Source of the DNA: Thalassoroseus pseudoceratinae
Lineage (GTDB): Bacteria; Planctomycetota; Planctomycetia; Planctomycetales; Planctomycetaceae
Reading direction: 5' to 3'
Assembly: GCF_011634775.1 (NCBI RefSeq)
Contig: NZ_JAALXT010000003.1
Location: forward strand, 186,001-250,000
DNA length: 64,000 nt
Shown here: positions 1-9,139 of the stretch, in pieces
Position numbering within the stretch: the stretch's first letter is position 1
How the letters are laid out: every line of letters starts with the position of its first letter
Program-made: the position numbers and the translations under genes
Notes under the pieces: model-generated
Told to the model about the DNA's origin: nothing
Database searches by the model: none
Seen by the model: only the letters and a program-made list of their open reading frames with translations

Positions 1-864
1 GGCGGAACCAGGAGTGTCGTAGGTTCCTAACAAAGTTGGGGCCGATGGGTCGCTGACGTCGAGAATCTTCAGGCCATCTGCATAATCTGTCACGTATGCG
101 AGATTGTTAATAACTTTGATGCCGAAGGCACGTCCACTTGTATTGTAGGTGCTAAGTTGGCTTGGGTTTGCTGGGTCGCTGACGTCGAAGATCTGCAGCC
201 CTGAATAGTTGTCAGTGATGTAGGCAACGTTGTCTACCACATCAATATGATAGGCATAGCCAGGTGTGTCGATCGCGCCTAGCAATGTGATGTTTTCCAG
301 GTCACTAATATCGAGTGTCTTGAGTCCTTGGTCACCGTCTGCGACATACGCAATATCGCCGATCACTTTGACGTCATAACCGGAACCATCGGTGTCGTAG
401 GAACCGAGGGACTTGATCGAGACGCCACCTCCACCGCCTGAAATCTCTATAGGTGTTCCATTGGCGTCGATGTTGGAAAGTTCGACGAAGAACTGCTCGT
501 CCAATTCAACGGCTGTATCGGCGACGATGTCAATTGCGATGACAGTCTGTGTTTGACCTGCGACAATTGTTCCAGAACCCGATGCGCTGACGAAGTCTGT
601 TCCTGCTGTCGCAGTGTCAGCGACTGTCGTGTAGTCGAATGTGACGTCCTCGGTGATCGGTTCATCCAGGACGACTTCAAACGAGATCGTGCCGGAATCT
701 TCGCTCTGTTCGACATCGCCAACGGAAAGAGCCGAAAGCAGCACCCGGTTCTCCAAGCATTCGACCGTATTAACGGAACGTCGGAGTCGCCGATTTGCGC
801 GAGTGGTTGCAGGACGCTGGAGAATACGATTCAAGAACTTGCGAAGTGGGGTATCGTGAGTCAT
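1..864 (-). CDS. Secreted LEPR-XLL / Calx-beta / LVIVD-repeat protein (3' end outside window)
   Basis: The frame is open from an ATG at 864 down to base 1 with no stop, giving the first 288 residues of a larger protein. Residues 1-40 are basic and end in the motif LENRVLLSA, a form of the LEPR-XLL N-terminus found on large exported Planctomycete proteins. Residues about 45-145 look like a Calx-beta domain (acidic, with ADTATAGTDFVSASGSGT). From about 150 on come repeats of roughly 42 residues, each with a pattern like VAYITDNYSGLQIFDVSDP, which are LVIVD beta-propeller repeats; three are present before the window edge. The family is thought to be extracellular or surface-bound; no enzymatic role is implied. 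The stop and any C-terminal anchor lie to the left of the window. Confidence 0.85.
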   Translation of the reverse strand, partial: MTHDTPLRKFLNRILQRPATTRANRRLRRSVNTVECLENRVLLSALSVGDVEQSEDSGTISFEVVLDEPITEDVTFDYTTVADTATAGTDFVSASGSGTIVAGQTQTVIAIDIVADTAVELDEQFFVELSNIDANGTPIEISGGGGGVSIKSLGSYDTDGSGYDVKVIGDIAYVADGDQGLKTLDISDLENITLLGAIDTPGYAYHIDVVDNVAYITDNYSGLQIFDVSDPANPSQLSTYNTSGRAFGIKVINNLAYVTDYADGLKILDVSDPSAPTLLGTYDTPGSA

Positions 865-1163
865 GGATGTTCGTCTGCTATTGATGTTCTTGGAGGGTTC
901 AACAAGTGAGGTCGACATTTCCAACAAATGTATGGGTATGTTCAGAACGTAGGACACGGAGAAGTATCGCGCTGGCAAAAGTTGAAAAAATCCAACAGAA
1001 CGTTGGAATTTGTTAAAGTCCCTCGACGACCGGGTTGTTTTTCGGAATCGACTCGTCTTCGAATTCCCACGATTGTCGGGAACGGACGTTTCTGTTGATG
1101 ACTGGGGATTTCCTGTACAATGGTTGCTTCCTTAGATGTGCTCTGCGACGAGGTAACTGACGA
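865..1163. other. Intergenic region between divergent genes
   Basis: This 299-base gap separates the divergent LVIVD gene and the PSD-cytochrome gene, so it should hold both promoters. It contains a small inverted repeat, TCCAAC (991-996) and GTTGGA (1002-1007) with a 5-base spacer. A GAGG ribosome-binding site lies just before 1164. No convincing small gene or RNA is visible. Confidence 0.5.
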
Positions 1164-3293
1164 ATGGCAAATGATGCAGAACGCGAACGCAATTGCGAAC
1201 TCTCGATCGAGTGTTCCCTTCGATCCGTTTTCGGATGGTTGATCGTTGTCCTACCACTACTGCTGGCATCATCCACGCGGGCGGCTGAGTCGGAGACGCC
1301 TTCGAAGTTCGTCGTTTCGGCGTTGCGAACCCATTGCGTCGAGTGTCATGGGGATGGGGAGGATGCTGAGAGCGATGTTGCTTTGCAGTCGGTGGAGGCC
1401 GACGAACTCGCGACGGATCTCGACTTGCTTGGTCGTCTGGTGCGTGTGCTGGATTTGGGGGAGATGCCGCCGGATTACGGACCGACGCTCAAGCCAGAAC
1501 TCCGACAGCAACTGATCGCAGAACTCCGGCGAATGCGAGAAGCGGCACTCAGTAAACAGTCGCGGAGACCACATGCGCCAATCCGGCGGATGAATCGGTT
1601 TCAATATAACAATGCGGTCGTTGACCTGTTCGATCTGGATCGGGATGTCTTCTCGCTACCTGAACGAATGATGCGAGATCATGGCGGGTATTTCCAGCCA
1701 GCGACGGGGACGATGGCTGAGGTGGTCACGGTTGGCAGTCGACCACTTGGCAAGTCGCAGATGATTGAACCTCGACTCGGTGGAATCGCCGCGTTCCCGC
1801 AAGATCTGCGAGCCGAACATGGTTTCGATAATCAAGGTGACCACCTTTCACTGTCCCCATTACTGATGGACGCTTTCCTGAAACTCGGTCTGTCGATCCC
1901 GGAAAGTCCGGACTTCGGCCCGCGAACTGTTGGGATTTGGAAACCATTTTTTGAGTCTTCCGCAGCTGGTGTCGATCACGATGTCGAACTTCGGCGACGA
2001 TTGGAACCGTTTCTTCGGCGAGCGTTTCGCCAACCGATCGACAGCGAACAACTTGACCGATACATCGCCTACGCGAACCATCAACTGGATGACGGCGTTC
2101 CGTTTACGGACGTGATGAAGTCGCTAGCCGCCGCGACGCTAGCATCGCCGAAGTTTCTTTATCTCTATGATCGATCAACGGAGACTGATGCGGCGGAAAC
2201 TTTGGGCGACTTTGAACTCGCATCGAGGCTATCGTTTTTTCTGTGGGGAAGTCTGCCGGATGCAACGTTGCTAGAGTTGGCAAGTAAGGGACGGCTTAGC
2301 GACACACCGATATTAAACGAGCAAGTCGAAAGGATGCTCAGGGATCGCAAGCTCAAACGCTTCTGCGATAGTTTCCCTTCGCAATGGTTGCAATTGGAAC
2401 GCATTATTTCATCAGTGCCGGACCGTGAACAGTTTCCACGGTTCTACTTTTCCAAGTATCGGGCCAGCATGCATATGATGTTAGAACCGCTCTTGCTGTT
2501 CGAAACCGTGTTGGTGGAAAATCGGCCCATCACGGAGTTGATTGATCCCGATTTTACGTACCGTTCCGAGTATTTGAATAGTGTCTATGGGGAACTCGCT
2601 AGTACGCCAGTTCAAAATCGTGGTCCTGAAGTTGCAGTGGCTCGGTTTCGAAGAATGCCAGTCACGGATCGTCGTTCGGGAGGTGTCATCACGAATGCTG
2701 CTGTCATGACAATGACATCTGGCCCCGATCGAACGCAACCGATTACTCGGGGTGCTTGGGTTGCGAGTGTCATCTTCAACAATCCACCGAAACCGCCTCC
2801 CGCGGATGTACCACCGCTCGAAGAGAATCCGCCCGCAGACGAGCAACACCTCACACTACGGGAGCGGTTGGCTTTGCATCGGCAGCGTCGTGACTGCAAA
2901 GGCTGTCATGAAAAAATTGATCCCCTGGGTTTTGCGTTGGAAAATTACAACCCGATCGGAAAATGGCGTGATCAGTACCACAACAAGCGTGCGATTGACC
3001 CGTCCGGGACGCTCTTCCGCAGACACGAATTCCATGATGTCGTTGAGTTCAAAGACGCGATTCTGGTTGAAAAAGATCGATTTACACGAGCCTTTGCAGG
3101 GCATCTCCTGTCCTTCGCGTTGGCTCGGGAGCTTGAAGCAGCAGATCAATCGGCGCTCGATCATATCGTGCAAGCAACTGCAGCTGATGACTACAAGATT
3201 CAAACACTCATCAAGCAAGTGATTTTTAGTGAACCGTTTCGCAACAAGTCGAATCCAAGAATTCTCGCGACTAGCAAACTCCAACCAGAATAA
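1164..3293 (+). CDS. PSD-type c-type cytochrome protein (DUF1587/1595/1592/1588/1585)
   Basis: This 709-residue exported protein has a hydrophobic signal at about 22-40 ending in STRAAES. Heme motif C58-V-E-C-H62 follows. The Planctomycete cytochrome domain series then appears in order: DUF1587 (about 138-205, from APIRRMNRFQYNNAV), DUF1595 (about 280-345), DUF1592 (about 351-480, ELASRLSFFLWG), DUF1588 (about 503-600, RRSGGVITNAAVM) and DUF1585 (about 631-705). A second heme-type motif, C577-K-G-C-H, lies within DUF1588. A GAGG sequence 10 bases ahead supports this ATG. Proteins of this type are encoded beside DUF1552 proteins, as here with a 5-base gap. The substrate is unknown; a periplasmic redox role is inferred from the heme motifs. 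Confidence 0.93.
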   Translation: MANDAERERNCELSIECSLRSVFGWLIVVLPLLLASSTRAAESETPSKFVVSALRTHCVECHGDGEDAESDVALQSVEADELATDLDLLGRLVRVLDLGEMPPDYGPTLKPELRQQLIAELRRMREAALSKQSRRPHAPIRRMNRFQYNNAVVDLFDLDRDVFSLPERMMRDHGGYFQPATGTMAEVVTVGSRPLGKSQMIEPRLGGIAAFPQDLRAEHGFDNQGDHLSLSPLLMDAFLKLGLSIPESPDFGPRTVGIWKPFFESSAAGVDHDVELRRRLEPFLRRAFRQPIDSEQLDRYIAYANHQLDDGVPFTDVMKSLAAATLASPKFLYLYDRSTETDAAETLGDFELASRLSFFLWGSLPDATLLELASKGRLSDTPILNEQVERMLRDRKLKRFCDSFPSQWLQLERIISSVPDREQFPRFYFSKYRASMHMMLEPLLLFETVLVENRPITELIDPDFTYRSEYLNSVYGELASTPVQNRGPEVAVARFRRMPVTDRRSGGVITNAAVMTMTSGPDRTQPITRGAWVASVIFNNPPKPPPADVPPLEENPPADEQHLTLRERLALHRQRRDCKGCHEKIDPLGFALENYNPIGKWRDQYHNKRAIDPSGTLFRRHEFHDVVEFKDAILVEKDRFTRAFAGHLLSFALARELEAADQSALDHIVQATAADDYKIQTLIKQVIFSEPFRNKSNPRILATSKLQPE

Positions 3294-3298
3294 ATGTC

Positions 3299-4648
3299 AT
3301 GAAGAAATCTATCTCCCGACGACATCTTCTTCGCGGACTCGGCGGGGCAGCACTCGCGTTGCCTTGGTTGGAGAGCCTTGCTTCAACTCAAGCTGCAGCG
3401 GAGGTCCCACTGCGGATGGTGCAGTTTTACGTGCCGATTGGTGTGGTCCGACGTGGGTTCTTCCCCGGCGAAGCGAATCATGTGATTCCCAAGGGCAACC
3501 TGGGGAATCACATGAAGTCGTTAGGCGAGCAGGACCCAACTTTCCGTACGAAGCCCCTGACTGAACTCACACCTACTCTTGAGCCATTGGAAAAGTTCAA
3601 GCACAAAGCCACGCTGATTACGGGAATGGATCGAACGTTTCAACAAGGCACCGATGTGCATGCACAATGTGCATCGTGTTTTTTGAGTAGCGCAAAGCCT
3701 TATACAATTCAGGGGTCTGCTTGGCCGCTCGATCGTACACTCGATCATATCGTGGCAGACCATATCGGCAGAACAACGCCGTTTCGCACACTGGAACTGA
3801 GTTGCAATAGTCACAAGGACAACAAAGAGTCAATCTATTTTGATAACATTTCGTGGTATGGGACTGGGCATGTCGCACCGTCATTGCGTGATCCACGGAA
3901 AGTCTATCAACGGTTGTTTTCAAGTCGTGGGGACGCACAAACACGTGCGATCACCGATCTCGTTTTGCAAGATGCCAACGATTTGAAGCGAGACCTTGGG
4001 TACGCAGACCGTGAAAAGTTCACTGAGTATTTTGATTCGATTCGAACGATCGAGACGCAGATGTCACGTCTCGAAAAGATGAAGTCAGAATTGGCGAAGG
4101 TCTCTATTGAGGAACCACCAGAAGCGTACCTGCCACGCGGGGAATATATTCGACTGATGGGAGATTTGATGGTGGTGGCCCTTCAAACAGGACTGACGAA
4201 TGTCGCGACATTCATGGTCGGTCCGGAGCGTTGGGACACGCCGTATATGTTTGAGGGGTTGTTCGACAAGCCACGAAGTCATCATCAGATGTCACACAAT
4301 CAAACCAAGATGATCGACGATCTATTGGAAGTCGATAAGTTTCATATGCAACAATACGTCTATCTATTAGAGAAGATGGATCAGGTTGACCAGGCTGATG
4401 GAACGTCGCTTCTTGATAACACGTTGGTGACTTATGGGTCCGGATTAGGGGATGGTTCGACGCATCAGTACAATGATCTGCCCATCATTGTCGCCGGTGG
4501 TGGGAAACGCCTGAAGTCCGGTCAACACATCAATATGCCAGAAGGTACACCGCTCGCTAACCTGTGGCTGACTCAGGCCCAGATGTTAGGTTTACCGATT
4601 CAAGAATTCGCTGACAGCACCGGCACAATCGAGGCTTTGATCGCGTAG
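3299..4648 (+). CDS. DUF1552 exported protein, partner of the PSD cytochrome
   Basis: The protein has 449 residues. Its N-terminus MKKSISRRHLLRGLGGAAL has the twin arginine (R7, R8) and following hydrophobic stretch of a Tat signal, so it is probably folded before export. The body has DUF1552 landmarks: MVQFYVPIGVVRRGFFPG near the start, an HAQCASCFLS segment, HHQMSHNQ, and the C-terminal LVTYGSGLGDGSTHQYNDLP. This family belongs to the alkaline-phosphatase-like superfamily together with DUF1501, and its function has not been established. It follows the PSD cytochrome with a 5-base gap, which indicates one transcript and probably one periplasmic complex. It converges on the cNMP-binding gene with only two bases between the stop codons. 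Confidence 0.93.
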   Translation: MKKSISRRHLLRGLGGAALALPWLESLASTQAAAEVPLRMVQFYVPIGVVRRGFFPGEANHVIPKGNLGNHMKSLGEQDPTFRTKPLTELTPTLEPLEKFKHKATLITGMDRTFQQGTDVHAQCASCFLSSAKPYTIQGSAWPLDRTLDHIVADHIGRTTPFRTLELSCNSHKDNKESIYFDNISWYGTGHVAPSLRDPRKVYQRLFSSRGDAQTRAITDLVLQDANDLKRDLGYADREKFTEYFDSIRTIETQMSRLEKMKSELAKVSIEEPPEAYLPRGEYIRLMGDLMVVALQTGLTNVATFMVGPERWDTPYMFEGLFDKPRSHHQMSHNQTKMIDDLLEVDKFHMQQYVYLLEKMDQVDQADGTSLLDNTLVTYGSGLGDGSTHQYNDLPIIVAGGGKRLKSGQHINMPEGTPLANLWLTQAQMLGLPIQEFADSTGTIEALIA

Positions 4649-4650
4649 TC

Positions 4651-5226
4651 TTAGAAGTGCCATTCGGAATAGAGTCGCGATCGGAAGTCTTTCCATTCAT
4701 CTTTGTGGACTGGTTTTTCCTCTTGGCCTTCAACGCGTTTGCAGATCCAATCGTCCATGCGGGCCAGCCGCTCGGAGAGGATGCGGTTTAAGTTGACCGC
4801 GATGCGATAAGCGGCGGATGAACCTGTCTCAATCAACTCGTCGAATTCCTCACGGGGCAGTGAGAACAGTTTCACGGGAGTCAATGATTTGACAGAAGCC
4901 GAGTGCGGCCCGGGACGGAAAAACGACATCTCACCGAAGACCGCCCCGGTCTCCAGGACTGCGAGTTGTTGATGCCCGTCTTCGTCGACGGCTTTGACAA
5001 CCTCGCATTGGCCTTGAATCAGGATCCACAACTGCTGGACGGATTTGCCTTCGCGAAGAATGACTTCGTCTTTGGGGAATTCCACTGTATGAAGCAAGGT
5101 GACAACTTGCTTCAATTCGGCGTTGCTCATTTCCTGAAACAGCACGCAAGACCGGCGGAGTTGTTCGGAGATGTCAGCGAGATGCACAAGATTTGAAGGT
5201 TCACCCTGTGAAGACATGGTATTCAA
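4651..5226 (-). CDS. Stand-alone cyclic-nucleotide-binding (cNMP) domain protein
   Basis: The product is 191 residues, or 188 if the second ATG (MSSQGEP) is used. Residues about 30-145 form a CRP-type cNMP-binding domain: FPKDEVILREGKSVQQLWIL, then the phosphate-binding-cassette region GAVFGEMSFFRPGPHSASV. The cassette keeps G-E-M-S and an arginine, but the usual R-S/T-A order is changed to P-H-S-A-S. No helix-turn-helix follows; the tail is a charged helix ending in YSEWHF. It is therefore more likely a ligand sensor or adaptor than a transcription factor. It lies 42 bases after glutamate dehydrogenase on the same strand, so the two are probably cotranscribed. The ligand is unknown. Confidence 0.85.
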   Translation of the reverse strand: MNTMSSQGEPSNLVHLADISEQLRRSCVLFQEMSNAELKQVVTLLHTVEFPKDEVILREGKSVQQLWILIQGQCEVVKAVDEDGHQQLAVLETGAVFGEMSFFRPGPHSASVKSLTPVKLFSLPREEFDELIETGSSAAYRIAVNLNRILSERLARMDDWICKRVEGQEEKPVHKDEWKDFRSRLYSEWHF

Positions 5227-5268
5227 TCTTTCCGTCAGTAACCGTGTAGTTATCAGTCGTCGGAATTT

Positions 5269-6501
5269 TTACAAGCCGCCTAGAACCGTCGCGCGTCCGA
5301 CCCGTCCAATCCCAAGTAAATAGGCCGCTGTTCTGAGCGAAACGTGCTTCGCCTCAGCGATTTCCCAAACTTTTTCGAATGCGCTGAGCATGATCTTATC
5401 GAGTTCCTTTCGCACACGGGAGAGTTCCCATTTGAAGTGCTGGCAGTTTTGGACCCACTCGAAGTAACTCACCGTCACACCGCCGGCGTTCGCGAGGACA
5501 TCGGGCAGCACGAGGATCTCGCGTCGCGCTAGAATCTCATCCGCTTCCGGTGTGGTCGGATTGTTGGCCGCTTCAATGATGATGTTCGCACGCACATCGT
5601 CCACATTCTCCGCCGTGATGACATTCCCCAACGCCGCCGGGATGAGCACATCAACTTCCGATGCCAGAAGTTCTTCGTTGGTGATCGACTCCGCATCCGC
5701 AAAATCGACGACTTTGCCCGTGCGTGCGACGTGTTCGCACAATGCGTCGATATCCAAACCGTTTGACGTTGTGACTCCACCAAACGCATCGGTGACAGCG
5801 ACGATCTTCAATCCACGCTCGGCAAGAAACCGTGCCGCATACGAACCGACGTTACCGAAACCTTGTAACGCGACCGTTGTGCCAACTGGATCTAACTGAC
5901 GTTTCTCGAGCGTGGCGATCGTGAGTTGAGCAACGCCGCGTCCGGTGGCTTCTTCACGGCCTTCCGCACCGTGTAATTCGACAGGTTTGCCCGTAACGCA
6001 CGCAGGGTTGAAACCGTGGAACTTCTGGTACTGGTTCATGATCCAAGCCATGACCTGGGCGTTTGTGCCCATGTCGGGGGCTGGAATATCTTTGTGTGGG
6101 CCGATCATGTCGTGAATTTCATCGACGAATTTTCGCGTGACTCGTTCCAATTCTCCGTGACTGAGTTCCCGAACGTTGACGGCAATTCCCCCCTTCGCAC
6201 CGCCGTACGGAATGTTCACGATGGCGGTTTTCCAGGTCATCAGTGTCGCGAGCGCCAAAACTTCGTCGGCGTCCACTTCGTGGTGAAACCGGAGTCCACC
6301 CTTCATTGGTCCGCGAGCGCTGTCGTGCTGCATCCGAAAGCCGATGAACGTGGCGATTTCTCCGTTATCGCGTTCGACTGCCACTTGAACCTTGATTTCA
6401 CGCTCCGGCGTTAGCAGCAGTTTTTGCATATTCGCGGACAAACCCATTCGGTCGACCGCGTCTTCGAAGTAACGGGATACGCTTTGATAGGAAGAACTCA
6501 T
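5269..6501 (-). CDS. gdhA: Glutamate dehydrogenase (Glu/Leu/Phe/Val family)
   Basis: This enzyme interconverts glutamate and 2-oxoglutarate plus ammonia with NAD(P), linking nitrogen and carbon metabolism in the cytosol. I use the ATG at 6501 (410 residues, usual family length) because GGAAAAG precedes it and [20 protein letters not shown] is a normal start; the frame continues open upstream to 6624. Substrate-site lysines are in PMKGGLRFH (K67) and TWKTA (K91). The catalytic lysine is K103 in IPYGGAKGG and D143 lies in APDMGT. The Rossmann fold starts at about 208 with [13 protein letters not shown]. Cofactor preference cannot be settled by eye, and activity on another amino acid of the family is possible but less likely. 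Confidence 0.95.
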   Translation of the reverse strand: MSSSYQSVSRYFEDAVDRMGLSANMQKLLLTPEREIKVQVAVERDNGEIATFIGFRMQHDSARGPMKGGLRFHHEVDADEVLALATLMTWKTAIVNIPYGGAKGGIAVNVRELSHGELERVTRKFVDEIHDMIGPHKDIPAPDMGTNAQVMAWIMNQYQKFHGFNPACVTGKPVELHGAEGREEATGRGVAQLTIATLEKRQLDPVGTTVALQGFGNVGSYAARFLAERGLKIVAVTDAFGGVTTSNGLDIDALCEHVARTGKVVDFADAESITNEELLASEVDVLIPAALGNVITAENVDDVRANIIIEAANNPTTPEADEILARREILVLPDVLANAGGVTVSYFEWVQNCQHFKWELSRVRKELDKIMLSAFEKVWEIAEAKHVSLRTAAYLLGIGRVGRATVLGGL

Positions 6502-6610
6502 TGGCTGTTCTTTTCCAGAAGGGAATTTCCGTCGCAACACCTGAATTCTAGGCGGCTGAAACCAAACGTGACAGTCGGACTTCCGTAGACGATGGATGAA
6601 ATCGTCTTCG

Positions 6611-6639
6611 TTGACTTGCGACAACTGCGGGAGTATCGT
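6611..6639 (+). promoter_or_regulatory. Putative sigma-70 promoter of the ABC importer operon
   Basis: TTGACT (6611-6616) and TATCGT (6634-6639) are separated by exactly 17 bases. This places the transcription start about 50 bases ahead of the binding-protein ATG at 6695. The match was found by eye; the -10 box fits 4 of 6 positions. Confidence 0.4.
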
Positions 6640-6694
6640 GAAAAATCAATTCTGAATCTATTGCGTTTTCTCGTTGCGCTCGTGAGGTTTTCCT

Positions 6695-7768
6695 ATGTTG
6701 AGTCGCTGGCTGTGTTTAGCCACTTTGGTTTTTGCGTGTGGTTTCATCGGTTGTGCGGGGGAATCCCCGGAAGCGAAGAAACAGCGAATTGTGATTCTCA
6801 CCAATGGGGACCACCCCTTCTGGAACGCCTGCGAAGCCGGGGCCCGGGAAGCCGCCAAGGAATTGGCATTGGCCGACGACAACCTCGAACTCTCCTTCGA
6901 GCGAGCCGACTTCACCGTGAAAGGCCAAGTTGACAAACTTCGGCAATACGGGTTGGCAACGGACATCGTCGCACTTGGGATTTCCGTCTACGACAACACG
7001 AATCCCGCGATCGCCGAGGAACTGAAAAAGCTACGGGACTCGGGCATCAAAGTCGTGACGATCGACGGCGAAGTCGATCGTGAGAAGTATCGCGACGTAC
7101 GGTTTGCATATCTCGGAACCGATAACATTGTAGCCGGTGAGGAACTCGGCAAAGCGACGGCAGCGACTCGTCCGGAAGGCGGAAAGTACGCGGTTTTCGT
7201 CGGCAACAAAGGCAACGCGAACGCGAAAGCCCGAATTGAAGGGTTCCGTAACGGTGTGAGTGACGCATTCGATGAGGCGACCGTTCTGAATGATGGCGGC
7301 AAACCCGCCGTGGCCGCGAAAATGGTGCAGGACGCATTGGATCGCGATGGCGACATCACCACGTTGGTCGGCATTTGGGCCTACAACGGTCCGGCTGCGG
7401 TTCAAATTGCGGAGCAACGCGAGTTGCTGGACGAGTTGACCATCGTCACTTTCGACGCCGCCGAAGCGAGCGTGAAAGCCATGGAAGAAGGCAAGCTCGA
7501 CGTCATGGTCGTACAGAATCCATTCAACATGGGGTATCAAGGTGTGAAACTGCTCAAAGCCTTGGTGCAGGACGATCAGAAAGTCATCGACGAAATGTAC
7601 CCAAACTACGGTGAGGACGATGGAGACATCTACGACACTGGTTTGAAACTTGTGGTGCCCAACGCAGACTCGCCCGTGAAAAAGGACATGCTGCGTCCGG
7701 AAACCGAATTCCTCACGCTGCCAGAGTTCAAGGCGTGGTTGAAGAAATATAACCTAAAGGACTCGTAG
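6695..7768 (+). CDS. Sugar-type ABC substrate-binding lipoprotein (RbsB-like)
   Basis: The product is a 357-residue periplasmic binding protein. The N-terminus MLSRWLCLATLVFACGFIGC ends in a lipobox-like FIGC, so Cys20 is probably lipidated. The fold is that of the ribose/galactose-binding family: RIVILTNGDHPFWNACEAG begins lobe 1, VVTIDGEVDREKYRDVRFAYLGTDN is the hinge region and GKYAVFVGNKGNANAKARIEGF lies in lobe 2. A GTGAGG sequence precedes the ATG. It is first in a three-gene importer set (binding protein, permease, ATPase), an order different from E. coli rbs. The substrate cannot be named; monosaccharides, inositol-like compounds and autoinducer-2 are all handled by this family. Confidence 0.93.
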   Translation: MLSRWLCLATLVFACGFIGCAGESPEAKKQRIVILTNGDHPFWNACEAGAREAAKELALADDNLELSFERADFTVKGQVDKLRQYGLATDIVALGISVYDNTNPAIAEELKKLRDSGIKVVTIDGEVDREKYRDVRFAYLGTDNIVAGEELGKATAATRPEGGKYAVFVGNKGNANAKARIEGFRNGVSDAFDEATVLNDGGKPAVAAKMVQDALDRDGDITTLVGIWAYNGPAAVQIAEQRELLDELTIVTFDAAEASVKAMEEGKLDVMVVQNPFNMGYQGVKLLKALVQDDQKVIDEMYPNYGEDDGDIYDTGLKLVVPNADSPVKKDMLRPETEFLTLPEFKAWLKKYNLKDS

Positions 7769-7873
7769 TGGTTGCGTGCGTTGTGACGCACCGTTCACGA
7801 AATCGGGAACTCTGAGAACGATGCCTCCCGTTGCACATTTTCCTCTCCGAACTCGTCTGCGTTGAAACCTATC

Positions 7874-9115
7874 ATGTCTTCCCACGATGCCAAAACCGGG
7901 TTTTTGCGATCAGTTTGGAACCGCGGGCGGAATGAATTCGGATTGCTGTTCGCCATACTTGTGGTGATCGCCTTCACCACGTTTGCGTCACCGTCGTACC
8001 GCGACAAGCCCGCTCAAAACGCTCACGAAATTCTCCGGCAAACCTCACTGCTGGGGATTTTCGCGTTGGGGGCGGCGACGGTTATTATCTCCGGCGGAAT
8101 TGATCTTTCCAGCGGTTCAGTGATCGCGTTCAGTGCGACGATTTGCACGTCAATCATTTATCTGCTCGTGCCACAAATCGACGGGCAACCACAGACAAGT
8201 GAAATTCCCGTCTGGATTTTCCTCGTAGCATTTGCGGGTACATTATTGGTCGCCGTGTTGATCGGCAGTTTCCACGCTTGGTTGATTACGTCAATTGGAC
8301 TGCCGCCGTTCGTGGCGACTTTGGCATCACTGGTGGGGCTCAGAAGCCTGGCACGCCTGCTTATTATGGATGTGACGAAGTTTGCAGAGAATCGCGATAC
8401 CGGCAGCACGCAAATTTACATCCCGGATGACACGTTCCGCCATCTTGGCTCGGAATGGTGGATTTCGATGGTTGTATTTGCGGTTTTGGCACTGGCGTTA
8501 TGGCTGCTGCTCAGTCGAACGGTGATTGGACGGCATCTCTACGCGATGGGGGGGAACGAAGCCGCCGCCGAACTCTGCGGGATTCGCACGGTCAAACTGA
8601 AGTGGCTGGCGTATTGCATTGGGAGTGTGACGGCCGCCATCGCGGGGATTCTACACGCCAGTTACATCGGCATGGCCGAACCCGTTAACGACGCCGTCGG
8701 TTACGAATTGAATGCGATCGCGGCAGCGGTGGTCGGCGGATGCAGCTTAGCCGGTGGTTTCGGTACCGTTGGTGGTGTGATTTTGGGGGCGTTGTTTTTA
8801 CGAGTTGTCATCGACGCCGTCGCCAAAGTCTTTGCTCAGAACCCGGATATCTTGGAAGGCTTGATCGTCGGTATTTTGGTCGTCCTCGCGGTCGCGTTCA
8901 ATGAGCTTCGCAATCATGGCCAACGGAGTCGGCAATTTTTCGCGGGTTCGTTGGGCTTGCTCAATGTCTTCATTCTGACGTTGCTCGCCGGCGTGATTAC
9001 CTCCGTCACTTCCCCGGAAAACAAACTCCGTAATGCAGTCATCGCGGCTGTTGGCACCCTGATCATTCTCGGAGCGAAAGGCGTCGCCGAGCGGCGTGCT
9101 CTACGTGAGACATAG
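7874..9115 (+). CDS. ABC importer permease (RbsC-like) with C-terminal extension
   Basis: This is a 413-residue polytopic inner-membrane permease of the ribose-type importer family. Family landmarks include GIFALGAATVIISGGIDLSSG near the N-terminus and GYELNAIAAAVVGGCSLAGG, the conserved cytoplasmic coupling region. The family usually has about 320-340 residues. Here roughly 70 more follow NELRNHGQRSRQFF, with two further predicted hydrophobic segments (GLLNVFILTLLAGVITSV and NAVIAAVGTLIILGAKGV). I chose ATG 7874; a TTG 12 bases upstream is also in frame and neither has a strong ribosome-binding site. It stands between the binding protein and the ATPase and should form the transmembrane channel. 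Confidence 0.92.
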   Translation: MSSHDAKTGFLRSVWNRGRNEFGLLFAILVVIAFTTFASPSYRDKPAQNAHEILRQTSLLGIFALGAATVIISGGIDLSSGSVIAFSATICTSIIYLLVPQIDGQPQTSEIPVWIFLVAFAGTLLVAVLIGSFHAWLITSIGLPPFVATLASLVGLRSLARLLIMDVTKFAENRDTGSTQIYIPDDTFRHLGSEWWISMVVFAVLALALWLLLSRTVIGRHLYAMGGNEAAAELCGIRTVKLKWLAYCIGSVTAAIAGILHASYIGMAEPVNDAVGYELNAIAAAVVGGCSLAGGFGTVGGVILGALFLRVVIDAVAKVFAQNPDILEGLIVGILVVLAVAFNELRNHGQRSRQFFAGSLGLLNVFILTLLAGVITSVTSPENKLRNAVIAAVGTLIILGAKGVAERRALRET

Positions 9116-9139
9116 ACAGCCACGTCGAGAACAATATCC

